Shown: positions 35,103-43,873, numbered from the stretch's first letter. The stretch: DNA of 64,000 nucleotides from Pontibacter coccineus (GCF_030546575.1 NZ_JAUOTN010000011.1:112926-176925); one strand, 5' to 3'. The notes: generated by a model from the letters alone, not told the origin. Program-made: numbers and translations.

Positions 35103-35747
35103 ATGAACATACTTTTAATTGCCGCTTTATTTATAGTAGCATACTTAATCGGATCTATCTCTACCGCCGTTTGGATCGGCAAGGCTTACTACGGGGTCGA
35201 CATTCGCCAGCACGGCAGCGGAAACTCCGGCGCAACCAACACCTTTCGGGTGCTGGGCAAAAAGCCGGGCACCATCGTGATGCTGATCGACATCTTCAAA
35301 GGGTGGGTAGCCACTTCGCTGGCAGCCTTGCTGGTGATTTTCAACGCAGTGCCCGCCGATGATTTGATGTTCTATCAGTTGGCAATGGGTGCGTTGGCCG
35401 TGGTAGGGCATATTTTCCCGGTATACGAGCGCTTTAAGGGCGGAAAAGGAGTGGCAACGCTACTGGGCATGATGCTGGCCATACATTTGGAGGTGGCCCT
35501 GATGTGCATGATCATTTTTGTGATCGTGCTCTTTACCTCCAAGTATGTGTCGCTGGGGTCTATGATTGCGGCCCTTGCCTTTCCGATACTGCTGCTGCTG
35601 CCACGTTTTCATCCGGACAACCCGATCCTGATCATATTCGGATTTGTGGTGTTTGCCGTGGTGGTGTTAACGCACCGCAAGAACATCAACCGCCTGATAA
35701 ACGGCGAAGAAAGCAAGGCCAACATCAAACTGGGGCTCCGCAAATAG
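35103..35747 (+). CDS. plsY: Glycerol-3-phosphate acyltransferase PlsY
   Basis: PlsY transfers acyl groups from acyl-phosphate to glycerol 3-phosphate, the first step of phospholipid synthesis. From ATG 35103 the protein has 214 residues with five or more membrane segments. The three family loops are visible: GSISTAVWIGKAYYGVDIRQHGSGNSGATNTFRVLGKK (loop 1, serine/glycine-rich), FPVYERFKGGKGVATLLG (loop 2) and LTHRKNINRLINGEE (loop 3). A longer start at 35067 is open but adds a non-hydrophobic extension. A terminator follows. Confidence 0.95.
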   Translation: MNILLIAALFIVAYLIGSISTAVWIGKAYYGVDIRQHGSGNSGATNTFRVLGKKPGTIVMLIDIFKGWVATSLAALLVIFNAVPADDLMFYQLAMGALAVVGHIFPVYERFKGGKGVATLLGMMLAIHLEVALMCMIIFVIVLFTSKYVSLGSMIAALAFPILLLLPRFHPDNPILIIFGFVVFAVVVLTHRKNINRLINGEESKANIKLGLRK

Positions 35748-35778
35748 GTATAGCTGGCAGTAGGTATAAAAGCATTCT

Positions 35779-35811
35779 AAAAGCCACTCTTTCCGAAGGG
35801 TGGCTTTTTTT
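35779..35811 (+). terminator. plsY: Terminator of plsY
   Basis: AAAGCCAC pairs with GTGGCTTT across a CTTTCCGAAGG-type loop, followed by TTTTTG. Its T-tract overlaps the probable dipeptidase promoter (TATCTTTA at 35813-35820). Confidence 0.85.
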
Positions 35812-35842
35812 GTATCTTTAGCGCAAGACATTTATCTAGACT

Positions 35843-37204
35843 ATGAATCAATATATCGCTGACAACAAAGACCGATTTATAAACGAACTGCTGGATATGC
35901 TGCGCATACCTTCCGTAAGCGCCGACCCGAAGTTTAAGCAGGATGTACTACGCAACGCAGATTTTGTGGCCCAAAAGCTCCGCGAAGCGGGCGCCGACAA
36001 TGTGGAGCTTTGCGAGACCGGCGGCTACCCGATCGTGTATGGTGAGAAAATGGTGGACCCGGCATTGCCTACGGTGCTGGTATACGGCCACTACGATGTG
36101 CAACCTGCCGACCCATACGAACTGTGGCACTCACCTCCGTTTGAGCCCGTAATCAAAGACGGCAAGATCTACGCCCGCGGTGCCTGCGACGACAAAGGCC
36201 AGATGTACATGCATGTGAAAGCCTTCGAAGTGATGATGCAGAACAACGCGCTCACCTGCAACGTGAAGTTCATGATTGAGGGCGAAGAGGAAGTGGGCTC
36301 TGCTAACCTGGCTACTTTCGTCAAAAACAACAAAGAGAAATTGAATGCCGATGTTATCCTGATCTCTGACACAGGTATGCTCGGCAACGACACGCCTTCT
36401 ATTACGACCGGATTGCGCGGTATGAGCTATGTGGAGGTAGAAGTGACCGGACCGAACCGCGACCTGCACTCTGGTCTGTACGGCGGCGCTGTGGCGAACC
36501 CGATCAACATCCTGTGCCAGATGATCGCCTCGATGCACGACGAGAACAACCACATCACCATACCTGGCTTCTACGACAATGTGCAGGAATTGAGTAAGGA
36601 GGAACGCGCCGAGATGGCCCGCGCGCCATTTAGTCTGGACAAGTATAAGCAGGCGCTGGACCTGCCGGATGTGCACGGTGAGGAAGGCTATGTGACCATG
36701 GAACGCAACTCCATCCGTCCGACGCTGGATGTGAACGGTATCTGGGGTGGCTACACAGGAGAAGGCGCCAAAACGGTTATCCCTTCGCAGGCTTTCGCCA
36801 AGATATCGATGCGCCTCGTGCCAAACCAGACTTCCGAGGAGATCACGGAGAAATTCAAGAAGCACTTCGAAAGCATTGCGCCGAAGAGCGTGAAGGTGCT
36901 GGTGAAGCCGCACCACGGTGGCGAACCGGTGGTGACGCCTACTGATTCGGTTGCTTACAAGGCAGCAGCCAAGGCCTACGAAGAAACGTTTGGCGTAAAG
37001 CCGGTGCCGGTGCGCAGCGGTGGCTCTATTCCGATCGTGGCCATGTTCAAGTCAGAGCTCGGCCTGGACTCGGTGCTGATGGGCTTTGGTCTGGACACGG
37101 ATGCGATCCACTCACCTAATGAGCACTTCGGTGTGTTCAACTTCATGAAAGGTATAGAGACGATCCCGCAGTTCTATAAATATTACGCGGAGATGAGCAA
37201 ATAA
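35843..37204 (+). CDS. M20-family dipeptidase
   Basis: This 453-residue zinc metallopeptidase cleaves dipeptides in the cytoplasm (no signal peptide). The metal and catalytic residues are readable: His in YGHYDVQPADPYELW near residue 84, bridging Asp in ARGACDDKGQMYMHV near 115, and the general-base Glu pair in EGEEEVGS near 147. Asp is in LISDTGML, and the C-terminal His in DAIHSPNEHFG is near 420. The dimerisation lid domain lies between. It resembles the carnosinase-like/PepV group annotated as dipeptidase. A terminator follows. Confidence 0.93.
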   Translation: MNQYIADNKDRFINELLDMLRIPSVSADPKFKQDVLRNADFVAQKLREAGADNVELCETGGYPIVYGEKMVDPALPTVLVYGHYDVQPADPYELWHSPPFEPVIKDGKIYARGACDDKGQMYMHVKAFEVMMQNNALTCNVKFMIEGEEEVGSANLATFVKNNKEKLNADVILISDTGMLGNDTPSITTGLRGMSYVEVEVTGPNRDLHSGLYGGAVANPINILCQMIASMHDENNHITIPGFYDNVQELSKEERAEMARAPFSLDKYKQALDLPDVHGEEGYVTMERNSIRPTLDVNGIWGGYTGEGAKTVIPSQAFAKISMRLVPNQTSEEITEKFKKHFESIAPKSVKVLVKPHHGGEPVVTPTDSVAYKAAAKAYEETFGVKPVPVRSGGSIPIVAMFKSELGLDSVLMGFGLDTDAIHSPNEHFGVFNFMKGIETIPQFYKYYAEMSK

Positions 37205-37220
37205 GCAGCTTCTCAAAAAC

Positions 37221-37260
37221 AGAACAGCCCCGTTACTCTAATAAGTGACGGGGCTGTTTT
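37221..37260. terminator. Bidirectional terminator
   Basis: AACAGCCCCGT and ACGGGGCTGTT form a long stem, with TTTTG on the plus side and a short T run (CTGTTTTTGAG) on the minus side. It serves the convergent dipeptidase and 37285 genes. Confidence 0.85.
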
Positions 37261-37284
37261 GTTGTAAGGTATAGGAGTACGTAC

Positions 37285-37944
37285 TTACCAGTTGCCGGGC
37301 CTGCTTGCAGGCAACATATAGCCAATGGCAAGTTGCCAAACGAGGTTGCGCTGGCTCAGGTCTTGTTTGGGAAATGGGCGGAGGCTGCCCGTGTGGCGCA
37401 TATTCAGGAAGAAACCGCTTTCGAGCATCAAGCCACCACCTACCGCATAACCAGCATCAAAGCTGTTGAAATCATCCCGGCTGAAATCTTCGCGGCCGAG
37501 CACGATTGGAGGATCTGCCATGGGATCGGTGCTGACGATGTTGACCTTGTTGCCGACATTGATCAGATAACCCATATAAGGACCAGCCTCTACAAACAGG
37601 GCGGCTTTCTGGAGTTTGATCATAAGTGGAAGTTCTATGTAATCGAGGCGCAGGTCGCCGGCGAGGGCTGTTTCGGGAGCTGTGCTTCGGGTATAGTTGT
37701 CGTAGGTAAAGCCCTTGCGGCTGTAGTGCAGCTCAGGTTGCACCGACAGACGGGAGGCAAACTCGTAGGCGAACACGAAGGCGCCATGTATACCTGCCAG
37801 GTGGTTGATCTGGTCGGAGGGAGCATCGGAGCCAACTGCTTTGGAGAAACCGCCCCCGGCTTTTACACCGTAGCGGTAATACTGGGCGTCTGCTGTAAAT
37901 GAGGTGGCCAGCAGCAGTCCCAACAAGAGTACGATCTTATTCAT
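37285..37944 (-). CDS. Outer-membrane beta-barrel protein (paralogue 1)
   Basis: This 219-residue protein has a signal peptide ending DAQYY and the small-barrel architecture. It contains YGVKAGGGFSKAVG after cleavage, LSVQPELHYSRKGF, LDYIELPLMIKLQ and AALFVEAGPYMGYL. The same ordered blocks (QPELLYS, YLDLPVLARI, GPLYFEAGPQ) occur in the two genes upstream, so the three are a tandem paralogue array of the OMP_b-brl_2/porin-like type. The precise role is unknown. It has 143 bases of spacer to the next paralogue. Confidence 0.83.
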   Translation of the reverse strand: MNKIVLLLGLLLATSFTADAQYYRYGVKAGGGFSKAVGSDAPSDQINHLAGIHGAFVFAYEFASRLSVQPELHYSRKGFTYDNYTRSTAPETALAGDLRLDYIELPLMIKLQKAALFVEAGPYMGYLINVGNKVNIVSTDPMADPPIVLGREDFSRDDFNSFDAGYAVGGGLMLESGFFLNMRHTGSLRPFPKQDLSQRNLVWQLAIGYMLPASRPGNW

Positions 37945-38034
37945 GGTTTCGGGTTTAGTAACGAAGCAAGCTTGCCTTTGCTACATTGTACTGCTGAGAG
38001 CGGCTTTTAGTTAAGAACAGGTATAGGCAGAAAC

Positions 38035-38073
38035 AAGAAAGCCGCCGGATGCTGGGCACCCGACGGCTTTCTT
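38035..38073 (-). terminator. Terminator of paralogue 2
   Basis: AAGAAAGCC(G) pairs with (C)GGCTTTCTT around 38035-38073, with inner CGG/CCG pairing. It lies just after the stop of the 38088 gene. Confidence 0.75.
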
Positions 38074-38087
38074 ATTGGTAAGTGTAA

Positions 38088-38753
38088 TTAGCGGCTCGTT
38101 GGCAGTGCCAGGCCTACCGTTACCATAAAGGTGGAATGACGGGCGTTGGTCAGGTCACCTTCGAAATTCACGTCTTCTTTCACGAAATCACTGATGGCGC
38201 CATTATAGCGCACACCAAAACTAATGGCGTTGTTAGCCGATGTGAAACCGATACCGGCCGCATAGCCTACCTCAAACTCCTTCAAACCATCCTTGCTTTT
38301 CTCGTCACGGTTAGTTGACTGCAGCGTACCGTTTATGTACGTTTTGGTTTCGTTGTTCACACTCAACAGGTATGAGGCCTGCGGACCGGCTTCAAAGTAC
38401 AGCGGGCCAGCCTTGATTCTGGCGAGCACCGGTAGGTCAATGTAGTTGTAGTTTACTTTTCCTTCACGTCTTCTGTTGTACAGAGGGAGTGTAACTTCAG
38501 AGTCTTCGTTCTTAAAACCCTTCACTGAGTAAAGCAACTCCGGCTGCACAGAGAAGAAGTTATCAACGATACCGAAGTTGGCCGTAATACCGGCATGGAA
38601 TCCGACTTTGTTCTCAAAACGATCTTCATCACGCAGATCACCAGACAGGTTAGAGATATTCGCACCGCCTCTTACACCGAAGCTTGCGTTTTGCGCCTGA
38701 GCACTAAATGCAGTAGCTACTGCAAACACGAACATAAAAAATAGCTTTTTCAT
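38088..38753 (-). CDS. Outer-membrane beta-barrel protein (paralogue 2)
   Basis: From ATG 38753 this is 221 residues with signal peptide ending AFSAQAQ; the open frame up to 38789 would add a polar stretch before it and is unlikely. Family blocks are FGVRGGANISNLSGD, VQPELLYSVKGF, YIDLPVLARIKAGPLYFEAGPQASYLL and a C-terminal VTVGLALPTSR. It is closest in layout to the 39126 gene. Small barrels of this group are often surface-stress or adhesion-related, but the function here is unknown. Confidence 0.85.
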   Translation of the reverse strand: MKKLFFMFVFAVATAFSAQAQNASFGVRGGANISNLSGDLRDEDRFENKVGFHAGITANFGIVDNFFSVQPELLYSVKGFKNEDSEVTLPLYNRRREGKVNYNYIDLPVLARIKAGPLYFEAGPQASYLLSVNNETKTYINGTLQSTNRDEKSKDGLKEFEVGYAAGIGFTSANNAISFGVRYNGAISDFVKEDVNFEGDLTNARHSTFMVTVGLALPTSR

Positions 38754-39125
38754 AATTGGGTATTGGTTATTTTGGTATGATCTGAGCAATATACGTGCAG
38801 AACTATATTTTTATTGAGTATATAGGACCAGAATATTTATCAACATGGCGTAATCTGGCTGACTGTCAGGCTAATAATTTTTATAAAATTGCACCTTATT
38901 TTCTGCTGTTTGAGTGCACGAGCTCACTAGGTCCTAAAGTCCGTGAAGTTGAAGCACACTTTACTTAACTACAAACACTCAAAACTTTGTTGCGAATACT
39001 TAGTGAGAGGCGCTGATACGATAGCCGGGAAAAAGGCAGAGCAGGTATAGCGGGGCTATCAAAAAAAGCCCCGGCGCAAACCGGGGCTTCAGTATAATAG
39101 TTTTATTCTGTACTAATGGTGGCGC
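38754..39125. other. Spacer between OMP paralogues
   Basis: No gene is seen in 372 bases. It holds the terminator at 39061-39089, an AT-rich promoter-like zone near 38790-38900 and one AGGTATA motif near 39044. Confidence 0.5.
39061..39089 (-). terminator. Terminator of paralogue 3
   Basis: GCCCCGG (39068-39074) pairs with CCGGGGC (39081-39087). TTTTTTT follows on the minus strand. Confidence 0.88.
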
Positions 39126-39710
39126 TTATCTGCTGCCGAACAAGTAGCCCAGCGTCAGCATGAATACGTCATTACGATAGTTACCTATGTTTGTGTTGTC
39201 ATAAAGCTTAGAAATGTCGCCATTATAGCGAACACCAACGCTCAAGCCAAGTGGCGTAGCCTGTAAGCCAACACCGGCTGCATACCCTAAGCTGGTGCGT
39301 TTGTAGTCATCCAGGTCGTCGGTGATGGTTGTGTTGTTCACGTCCACTTCGCCGCCTACCCTAAACGACACCTGAGGTCCCGCCTCAAAGTAGAGCGGGC
39401 CAGCGTTCACACGGGCCAACACCGGTACATCCAAGTAGTTGATTTTCCACTTCACATCATCGGCACTTGTCTCGGCGCCTTTCATGGAGTAAAGCACTTC
39501 GGGCTGAATTGACAAAAAGTTATCAGCTGACAATGGGAAGTTGGCTGTCACACCAGCATGACCGCCCCAGATACGATCGAGATTATCGGCATCGGAACCA
39601 CCAAAACCAGCATAGTTTACACCAGCCCTGATGCCCAATCGTGGGCCCTGCGCGTGTGCAGCTACCAATGTCGTCATGGCTAAAACAAGCATTAAAATTC
39701 TCTTCTTCAT
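39126..39710 (-). CDS. Outer-membrane beta-barrel protein (paralogue 3)
   Basis: This 194-residue barrel protein has a signal peptide ending VAAHAQ. It shares with its two downstream neighbours the blocks LGIRAGVNYAGFGGSD, LSIQPEVLYSMKGAE, NYLDVPVLARVNAGPLYFEAGPQVSF and SVGVRYNGDISKLYD. Its last strand is VFMLTLGYLFGSR. Being the shortest member it may be closest to the minimal barrel. Each of the three genes has its own terminator, so they look independently transcribed. Confidence 0.85.
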   Translation of the reverse strand: MKKRILMLVLAMTTLVAAHAQGPRLGIRAGVNYAGFGGSDADNLDRIWGGHAGVTANFPLSADNFLSIQPEVLYSMKGAETSADDVKWKINYLDVPVLARVNAGPLYFEAGPQVSFRVGGEVDVNNTTITDDLDDYKRTSLGYAAGVGLQATPLGLSVGVRYNGDISKLYDNTNIGNYRNDVFMLTLGYLFGSR

Positions 39711-39954
39711 AGTAGTAAATGGTTAATTGGATTAAGTGTGTTATCGCCAGGATGCGTCTTCTTCACTTCAGGCTCCTGACGACCCATAATACGCAGTCCC
39801 CCAAGAAAAGTCTAAATAAGTTTGATCTTTCGCTTGAAAGGTAGTGCAATCACAAGGGCAGATTAAAACGGTATTAAAAAGAAAAGTTCAACACCTTTTT
39901 GTGGTATTGAACTTCGCAATTACTTTATATATACGTTTTTGTATCTTATATGGC

Positions 39955-41493
39955 TTAGCCTGCCCAGCCATCTCGATCCAGGCTGCGGTACTGAATAGCT
40001 TCTGCTAAATGTTCAATTTTGATCTCGTCACTATCGGCCAGGTCAGCAATAGTGCGGCTTACTTTCAGGATGCGGTCATAGGCACGGGCCGAGAGTCCGA
40101 GGCGCTCCATCGCGGTCTTCAAAAGCGTGCGCCCGGCATCCGAGATCTGGCAGATCTCTTTCACCATTTGCGATGGCATCATGGCATTGGAGTGGATGCC
40201 GTCAAAATCGTTGAATCGTTCCCGCTGTAACTCGCGCGCCCTCACCACCCGCTCGCGTATGGTCTCACTGTCTTCTGACTTGCGGGTGGCGGTCATTTCA
40301 TCAAACGTAACCGGCGTAACTTCCACATGCAGGTCGATACGGTCGAGGAGCGGACCACTTACTTTGTTGAGGTAGCGCTGCACCAGGCCGGGAGCGCAGA
40401 CGCACTCTTTCTCAGGGTGATTATAAAAGCCGCACGGACACGGATTCATGCTGGCAATGAGCATGAAGTTTGCCGGAAAATCCAACGTGGTTTTAGCTCT
40501 TGATATAGTAACGCGACGCTCCTCGAGCGGCTGGCGCATCACCTCCAAAGCTGTCCGCTTGAACTCAGGTAATTCATCCAGGAACAACACGCCATTATGT
40601 GCTAAGGAGATTTCGCCGGGCTGAGGTATACCACCGCCTCCGACAAGGGCCACATCAGATATAGTATGGTGTGGTGACCGGTATGGCCGGGTAGCAAGCA
40701 ATGACGAAACCTTGCCTAGTTTTCCTGCTACAGAATGTATTTTGGTTGTTTCCAGCGCTTCGTGTATCGAAAGCGGCGGGAGGATCGAAGGCAGTCGTTT
40801 GGCCAGCATGGTCTTGCCCGCTCCCGGGGGACCGATCATGATCACATTATGTCCGCCAGCTGCGGCGATTTCCAAAGCCCGTTTGATGTTTTCCTGCCCC
40901 TGCACGTCCGAGAAGTCGGCGGCATACTGGTTGGCTGTGTTCTGAAACACATCGCGGGTATCTATTTTGACAGGCTGAATATCAAGCTCATCGTTCAGAA
41001 AGTCGATGGCTTCTTTGATATTCTCTACCCCAATCACATCCAGGTTATTCACAATGGCCGCTTCGCGGGCATTCGTGGCCGGCAGTATGATACCCTTAAA
41101 TCCCTCTTTGCGGGCCTGAATGGCAATAGGAAGCACCCCTTTAATCGGACGAAGCGAGCCATCAAGCGAAAGCTCCCCCATGATCATGTATTGCGATAGC
41201 TTATCAGCAGCCATTTGTCCTCCGGCCGCCAGCATGCCCATCGCGATGGTGAGGTCGTAAGCGGCGCCCTCTTTCCGGATGTCGGCAGGGGCCATGTTGA
41301 TGATGGTTTTCTGGCGTTTGAGTTTGTAGCCATACTGGGCCAGTGCCGATTCGATGCGCTGCTCGCCTTCTTTAATGGCATTGTCGGGTAGGCCCACCAG
41401 AAAGTATTTCGCGCCGGCGCTCACACTCACTTCCACGGTCACGGTATAGGCGTTTACGCCCTGCACGGCGCTGCCAAACGTCTTGATAAGCAT
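39955..41493 (-). CDS. YifB/ComM-family Mg chelatase-like AAA+ ATPase
   Basis: This 512-residue protein has a Lon-protease-like N-terminal domain (residues 1-170, MLIKTFGSAVQGVNAYTVTVEV). Next comes an AAA+ core with Walker A GPPGAGKTML near residue 222 and Walker B VLFLDELPEF near 308. The C-terminal part has the zinc-like motif CPCGFYNHPEKECVC. The E. coli/Haemophilus homologue ComM is a hexameric helicase that promotes branch migration during natural transformation. Whether that role holds in this organism is not known. It precedes a 1.3-kb gene-free repeat zone. Confidence 0.93.
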   Translation of the reverse strand: MLIKTFGSAVQGVNAYTVTVEVSVSAGAKYFLVGLPDNAIKEGEQRIESALAQYGYKLKRQKTIINMAPADIRKEGAAYDLTIAMGMLAAGGQMAADKLSQYMIMGELSLDGSLRPIKGVLPIAIQARKEGFKGIILPATNAREAAIVNNLDVIGVENIKEAIDFLNDELDIQPVKIDTRDVFQNTANQYAADFSDVQGQENIKRALEIAAAGGHNVIMIGPPGAGKTMLAKRLPSILPPLSIHEALETTKIHSVAGKLGKVSSLLATRPYRSPHHTISDVALVGGGGIPQPGEISLAHNGVLFLDELPEFKRTALEVMRQPLEERRVTISRAKTTLDFPANFMLIASMNPCPCGFYNHPEKECVCAPGLVQRYLNKVSGPLLDRIDLHVEVTPVTFDEMTATRKSEDSETIRERVVRARELQRERFNDFDGIHSNAMMPSQMVKEICQISDAGRTLLKTAMERLGLSARAYDRILKVSRTIADLADSDEIKIEHLAEAIQYRSLDRDGWAG

Positions 41494-41860
41494 AGGGTTA
41501 GATGTTGATCTATAAATGCAAATTTTAATAAGTTAGATTCGCAACACAGGCTGCCGGCAATTGATTCCGGGGAATGGTAGTAAATGTAGTAAAAAGAAAT
41601 TTATTGGTGGTTTAGGGGGAGTATTGCTATTGTGAGGCCTAATGGTGCGAGCGTCCTCGCTCGTGACGGCTATGGTGGGGCCTCTGGCCCGGGTATAGCT
41701 ATTCCGATAGCCTATACCCATACCTGGTGTAGCTATTGTCTTCCTATACCTAACTAATTTGTTTCATTGCTTCGCCTGTGCGGCGGGCAAGTGGTAAAGC
41801 TACGGCTGTTGCAGGTATAGCGAGCTTTATTGTTCTATAGCTTGCCCTGGCCGGGCGGGC

Positions 41861-41950
41861 CTCACTTTTTTCCTTGATGAAAAAAGTAAGCAAAAAAATC
41901 AAGACGCTTTTAAACTCGCTGACCGCTCAAACACAAAATCGTCGTTTGTG
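41861..41950. repeat. Probable dispersed intergenic repeat fragment
   Basis: The stretch beginning CTCACTTTTTTCCTTGATGA and continuing through AAGACGCTTTTAAACTCGCT resembles a sequence found repeatedly between genes of many Bacteroidota. This is from memory of the phylum, not from a second copy in this window. Confidence 0.4.
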
Positions 41951-42127
41951 CACTGGGCTGATGCTATGTGCATTGTAGCTTCCGAGGGAAGAGTTAGCCT
42001 TGCTATACCTGCCAGTGGAGTGTGACAGGTACCATGAAGCTTATACCTTGAAATGGTAGTTACAGATTCCCTGCCTTGGACTACTGAGAACGAGAGTTCG
42101 AAAGTAGCGAGCGTAGCTCTGAGGGGC

Positions 42128-42157
42128 TAGGGGTGGTTGGACCCGGTAAAACAAAGC
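42128..42157 (+). repeat. Direct repeat, left copy
   Basis: TAGGGGTGGTTGGACCCGGT and the following AAAACAAAGC match 42549-42578 at most positions (common core GTTGGACCCG..TA.A.CAAAGC). Confidence 0.65.
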
Positions 42158-42216
42158 AAAATCTCTCAAAGAGAAACGATGAGGTTTTGCCTTTGAAGTA
42201 TCAGCTGCTCGAAATA

Positions 42217-42239
42217 CCCTCTTGAGAGGGGCAGGGGTG
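42217..42239 (+). repeat. Small C/G hairpin repeat
   Basis: CCCTCTTGAGAGGG (42217-42230) is a near-perfect palindrome followed by GCAGGGGTG. Confidence 0.5.
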
Positions 42240-42311
42240 TATCTTTTAAAGTAGCGATCTAAACTGCACAAGCTACGAAGCTATACCTTTGAATTAGCAG
42301 CGGCAGAAAGT

Positions 42312-42338
42312 CCCCCTTTGAAGGGGGCAGGGGGATGA
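42312..42338 (+). repeat. Small C/G hairpin repeat
   Basis: CCCCCTT...AAGGGGG (42312-42327) followed by CAGGGGGATGA. It has the same design as 42217-42239. Confidence 0.5.
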
Positions 42339-42384
42339 CAATCGTGCACGCTTCTCTTCTGTTTTTAGGAGGGGTTGGGGGCAC

Positions 42385-42540
42385 TGCCGTCAACTTAAGC
42401 CATAATTAACTCATGCTGTCATCTCGACGATAGGAGAGATCTGGATTGTTTCAGAATTTTCGCACTCATTCAGATTTCTCCCAAAACGAGGGCCCCCACC
42501 CCCGGGTCGAAATGACATAAAAAGCCTCAAGTTGACGGCA
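42385..42540. repeat. Nested inverted-repeat element
   Basis: The outer arms TGCCGTCAACTT (42385-42396) and AAGTTGACGGCA (42529-42540) are perfect inverted repeats. Inside them TGTCATCTCGAC (42417-42428) pairs with GTCGAAATGACA (42506-42517), and GGAGAGATCT (42433-42442) pairs imperfectly with AGATTTCTCC (42472-42481). No open frame is present. The inner part recurs at 54798-54864. Confidence 0.8.
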
Positions 42541-42548
42541 TTGGGGGT

Positions 42549-42578
42549 TAGGAATAGTTGGACCCGATATAGCAAAGC
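42549..42578 (+). repeat. Direct repeat, right copy
   Basis: TAGGAATAGTTGGACCCGAT and the following ATAGCAAAGC partner the copy at 42128-42157. The two flank the nested inverted repeat. Confidence 0.65.
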
Positions 42579-42819
42579 TGTAACCTCAATGCTTATACCT
42601 TGGAGATTGCAGCAATGGGATTCCCCTCTCTAGAAACAGAGGGTTGTGTTAATCGTGCTTAAGAATCCTGCTAATCCCTAAATCCTGCAAATCCTGATTC
42701 TGACAAGCTATACCTCCGTAGCCACAGCACACTCGCAGGTCTTAAAGACACTGCAAGGTCTTTGCTTGTTGTCCCGCTGCTGTAAGCTAATGTCGGCAGA
42801 TTATACCTGGTCGGTATAC

Positions 42820-43395
42820 CTACCCGCAAATGCGTTTCTCGATCAGCAGAATCAGGATGTGGATGACTTTGATGTGGATTTCCTGTACGCGGTCGGCGTA
42901 GCCCTGGTGTGGCACGCGCACTTCCACGTCGCAGAAGGCAGCCAGTTTGCCGCCGTCTTTGCCGGTGAGGCCCACAACCGTCATGCCTTTGGCTTTGGCG
43001 GCGGCGGCGGCTTTGAGCACATTGGCGGAGTTGCCGCTGGTACTGATGGCCAACAGCACGTCACCTTTATTGCCCAGTGCTTCGATGTAGCGGGAAAACA
43101 CGTGATCGTAGCCATAGTCGTTGCCCACACAGCTCATGTGGCCAACGTCGGAGATGGAGATGGCAGGTATAGCCTGACGGTTGTCACGGTAGCGACCGGT
43201 CAATTCTTCGGCAAAGTGCATGGCATCGCACATGGAGCCGCCGTTGCCGCACGACAAAATTTTGCCTCCGCCTGCCACCGCATCAGCCATGGCATTGGCC
43301 GCTTTCTCGATGGCAGCAATATTGTTGGGGTCAGCTATAAAGTTGTTGAGCGTCTGTTGCGCTTCCTGCAGCTCCTGAAGTACGATCTGGGTCAT
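42820..43395 (-). CDS. gmhA: Phosphoheptose isomerase (SIS domain)
   Basis: GmhA converts sedoheptulose 7-phosphate to D-glycero-manno-heptose 7-phosphate for LPS core. The 191 residues form a SIS fold with the phosphate-binding loop ILSCGNGGSMCDAMHFAEELTGRYR. ISTSGNSANVLKAAAAAKAKG is the second loop, and EIHIKVIHILI is the C-terminal helix where the metal His lies. Length matches the family. Its neighbours (a membrane protein and an MsbA-type exporter) fit a lipopolysaccharide context. Confidence 0.9.
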   Translation of the reverse strand: MTQIVLQELQEAQQTLNNFIADPNNIAAIEKAANAMADAVAGGGKILSCGNGGSMCDAMHFAEELTGRYRDNRQAIPAISISDVGHMSCVGNDYGYDHVFSRYIEALGNKGDVLLAISTSGNSANVLKAAAAAKAKGMTVVGLTGKDGGKLAAFCDVEVRVPHQGYADRVQEIHIKVIHILILLIEKRICG

Positions 43396-43403
43396 GTATA
43401 ATA

Positions 43404-43745
43404 TTAGTTGCTCGCCACAGCTATCTCCATACGGACAGATTCCTTGTAGCTGTTGCTTCTGTATTCCTGTTTGCGCTCATACAGATCGGCCTTCAACTCA
43501 TTGATTTTTACCTGAGCCATGTGCCTGTCGTATTTGAGCGACGTAATGTAAAGTTTTCCAATCAATAGCTTTACCAGCATCAGCCCGGCGCCTACGGCTC
43601 CGAGTGCTTTGTAAAGTGCGAGCGCCTGCTCTTCAGTCGCGATCTCAAATATGGCTTTATGGTCCAGCAGGTTTGTTAGCAAAAGTGCTATAAACACGGC
43701 GTAGCAAAAAACGACAACATCCGAGAGAGTCTTAAGTTCTTTCAT
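43404..43745 (-). CDS. Small membrane protein of unknown function
   Basis: This 113-residue protein has two hydrophobic segments (about residues 9-25 and 46-66). A charged C-terminal half follows (KYDRHMAQVKINELKADLYERKQEYR) and looks like a coiled coil. I do not recognise a family. It lies 8 bases upstream of gmhA on the same strand, so they are probably co-transcribed. It lies 128 bases downstream of the ABC exporter start region on the minus strand. Confidence 0.7.
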   Translation of the reverse strand: MKELKTLSDVVVFCYAVFIALLLTNLLDHKAIFEIATEEQALALYKALGAVGAGLMLVKLLIGKLYITSLKYDRHMAQVKINELKADLYERKQEYRSNSYKESVRMEIAVASN

Positions 43746-43873
43746 GCTTTCAGGTTGGATTTTGGTGCAAAAATGTTTCGGGCTAATCTATAAAAAAATG
43801 TGAATATACCGAAATGTTGAGTCCAAAATTTAATCTAAAGCAAGAGTCAGTAATACTAAAGCGCCAATCGCTC

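Larger units (their letters stand above)
41494..42819. other. Gene-free repeat-rich zone
   Basis: No supportable gene exists in 1326 bases. Short frames here are broken and lack family features. It is a mosaic of small dispersed repeats: a nested inverted repeat at 42385-42540 and a pair of direct repeats flanking it (42128-42157 and 42549-42578). Two C/G hairpins of the CCCTCTTGAGAGGG and CCCCCTTTGAAGGGGG kind are present, along with many AGGTATA/TATACCT motifs. A stretch near 41861-41950 resembles a repeat common in this phylum. Confidence 0.75.

Noticed and set aside
42041..42271. Small minus-strand frame in the gene-free zone
   Set aside because: It runs across repeats and hairpins and has no promoter or family match.
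42766..43401. 211-codon plus-strand frame opposite gmhA
   Set aside because: It is the shadow of gmhA; its sequence is low-complexity His/Val/Gly as expected for an antisense frame.
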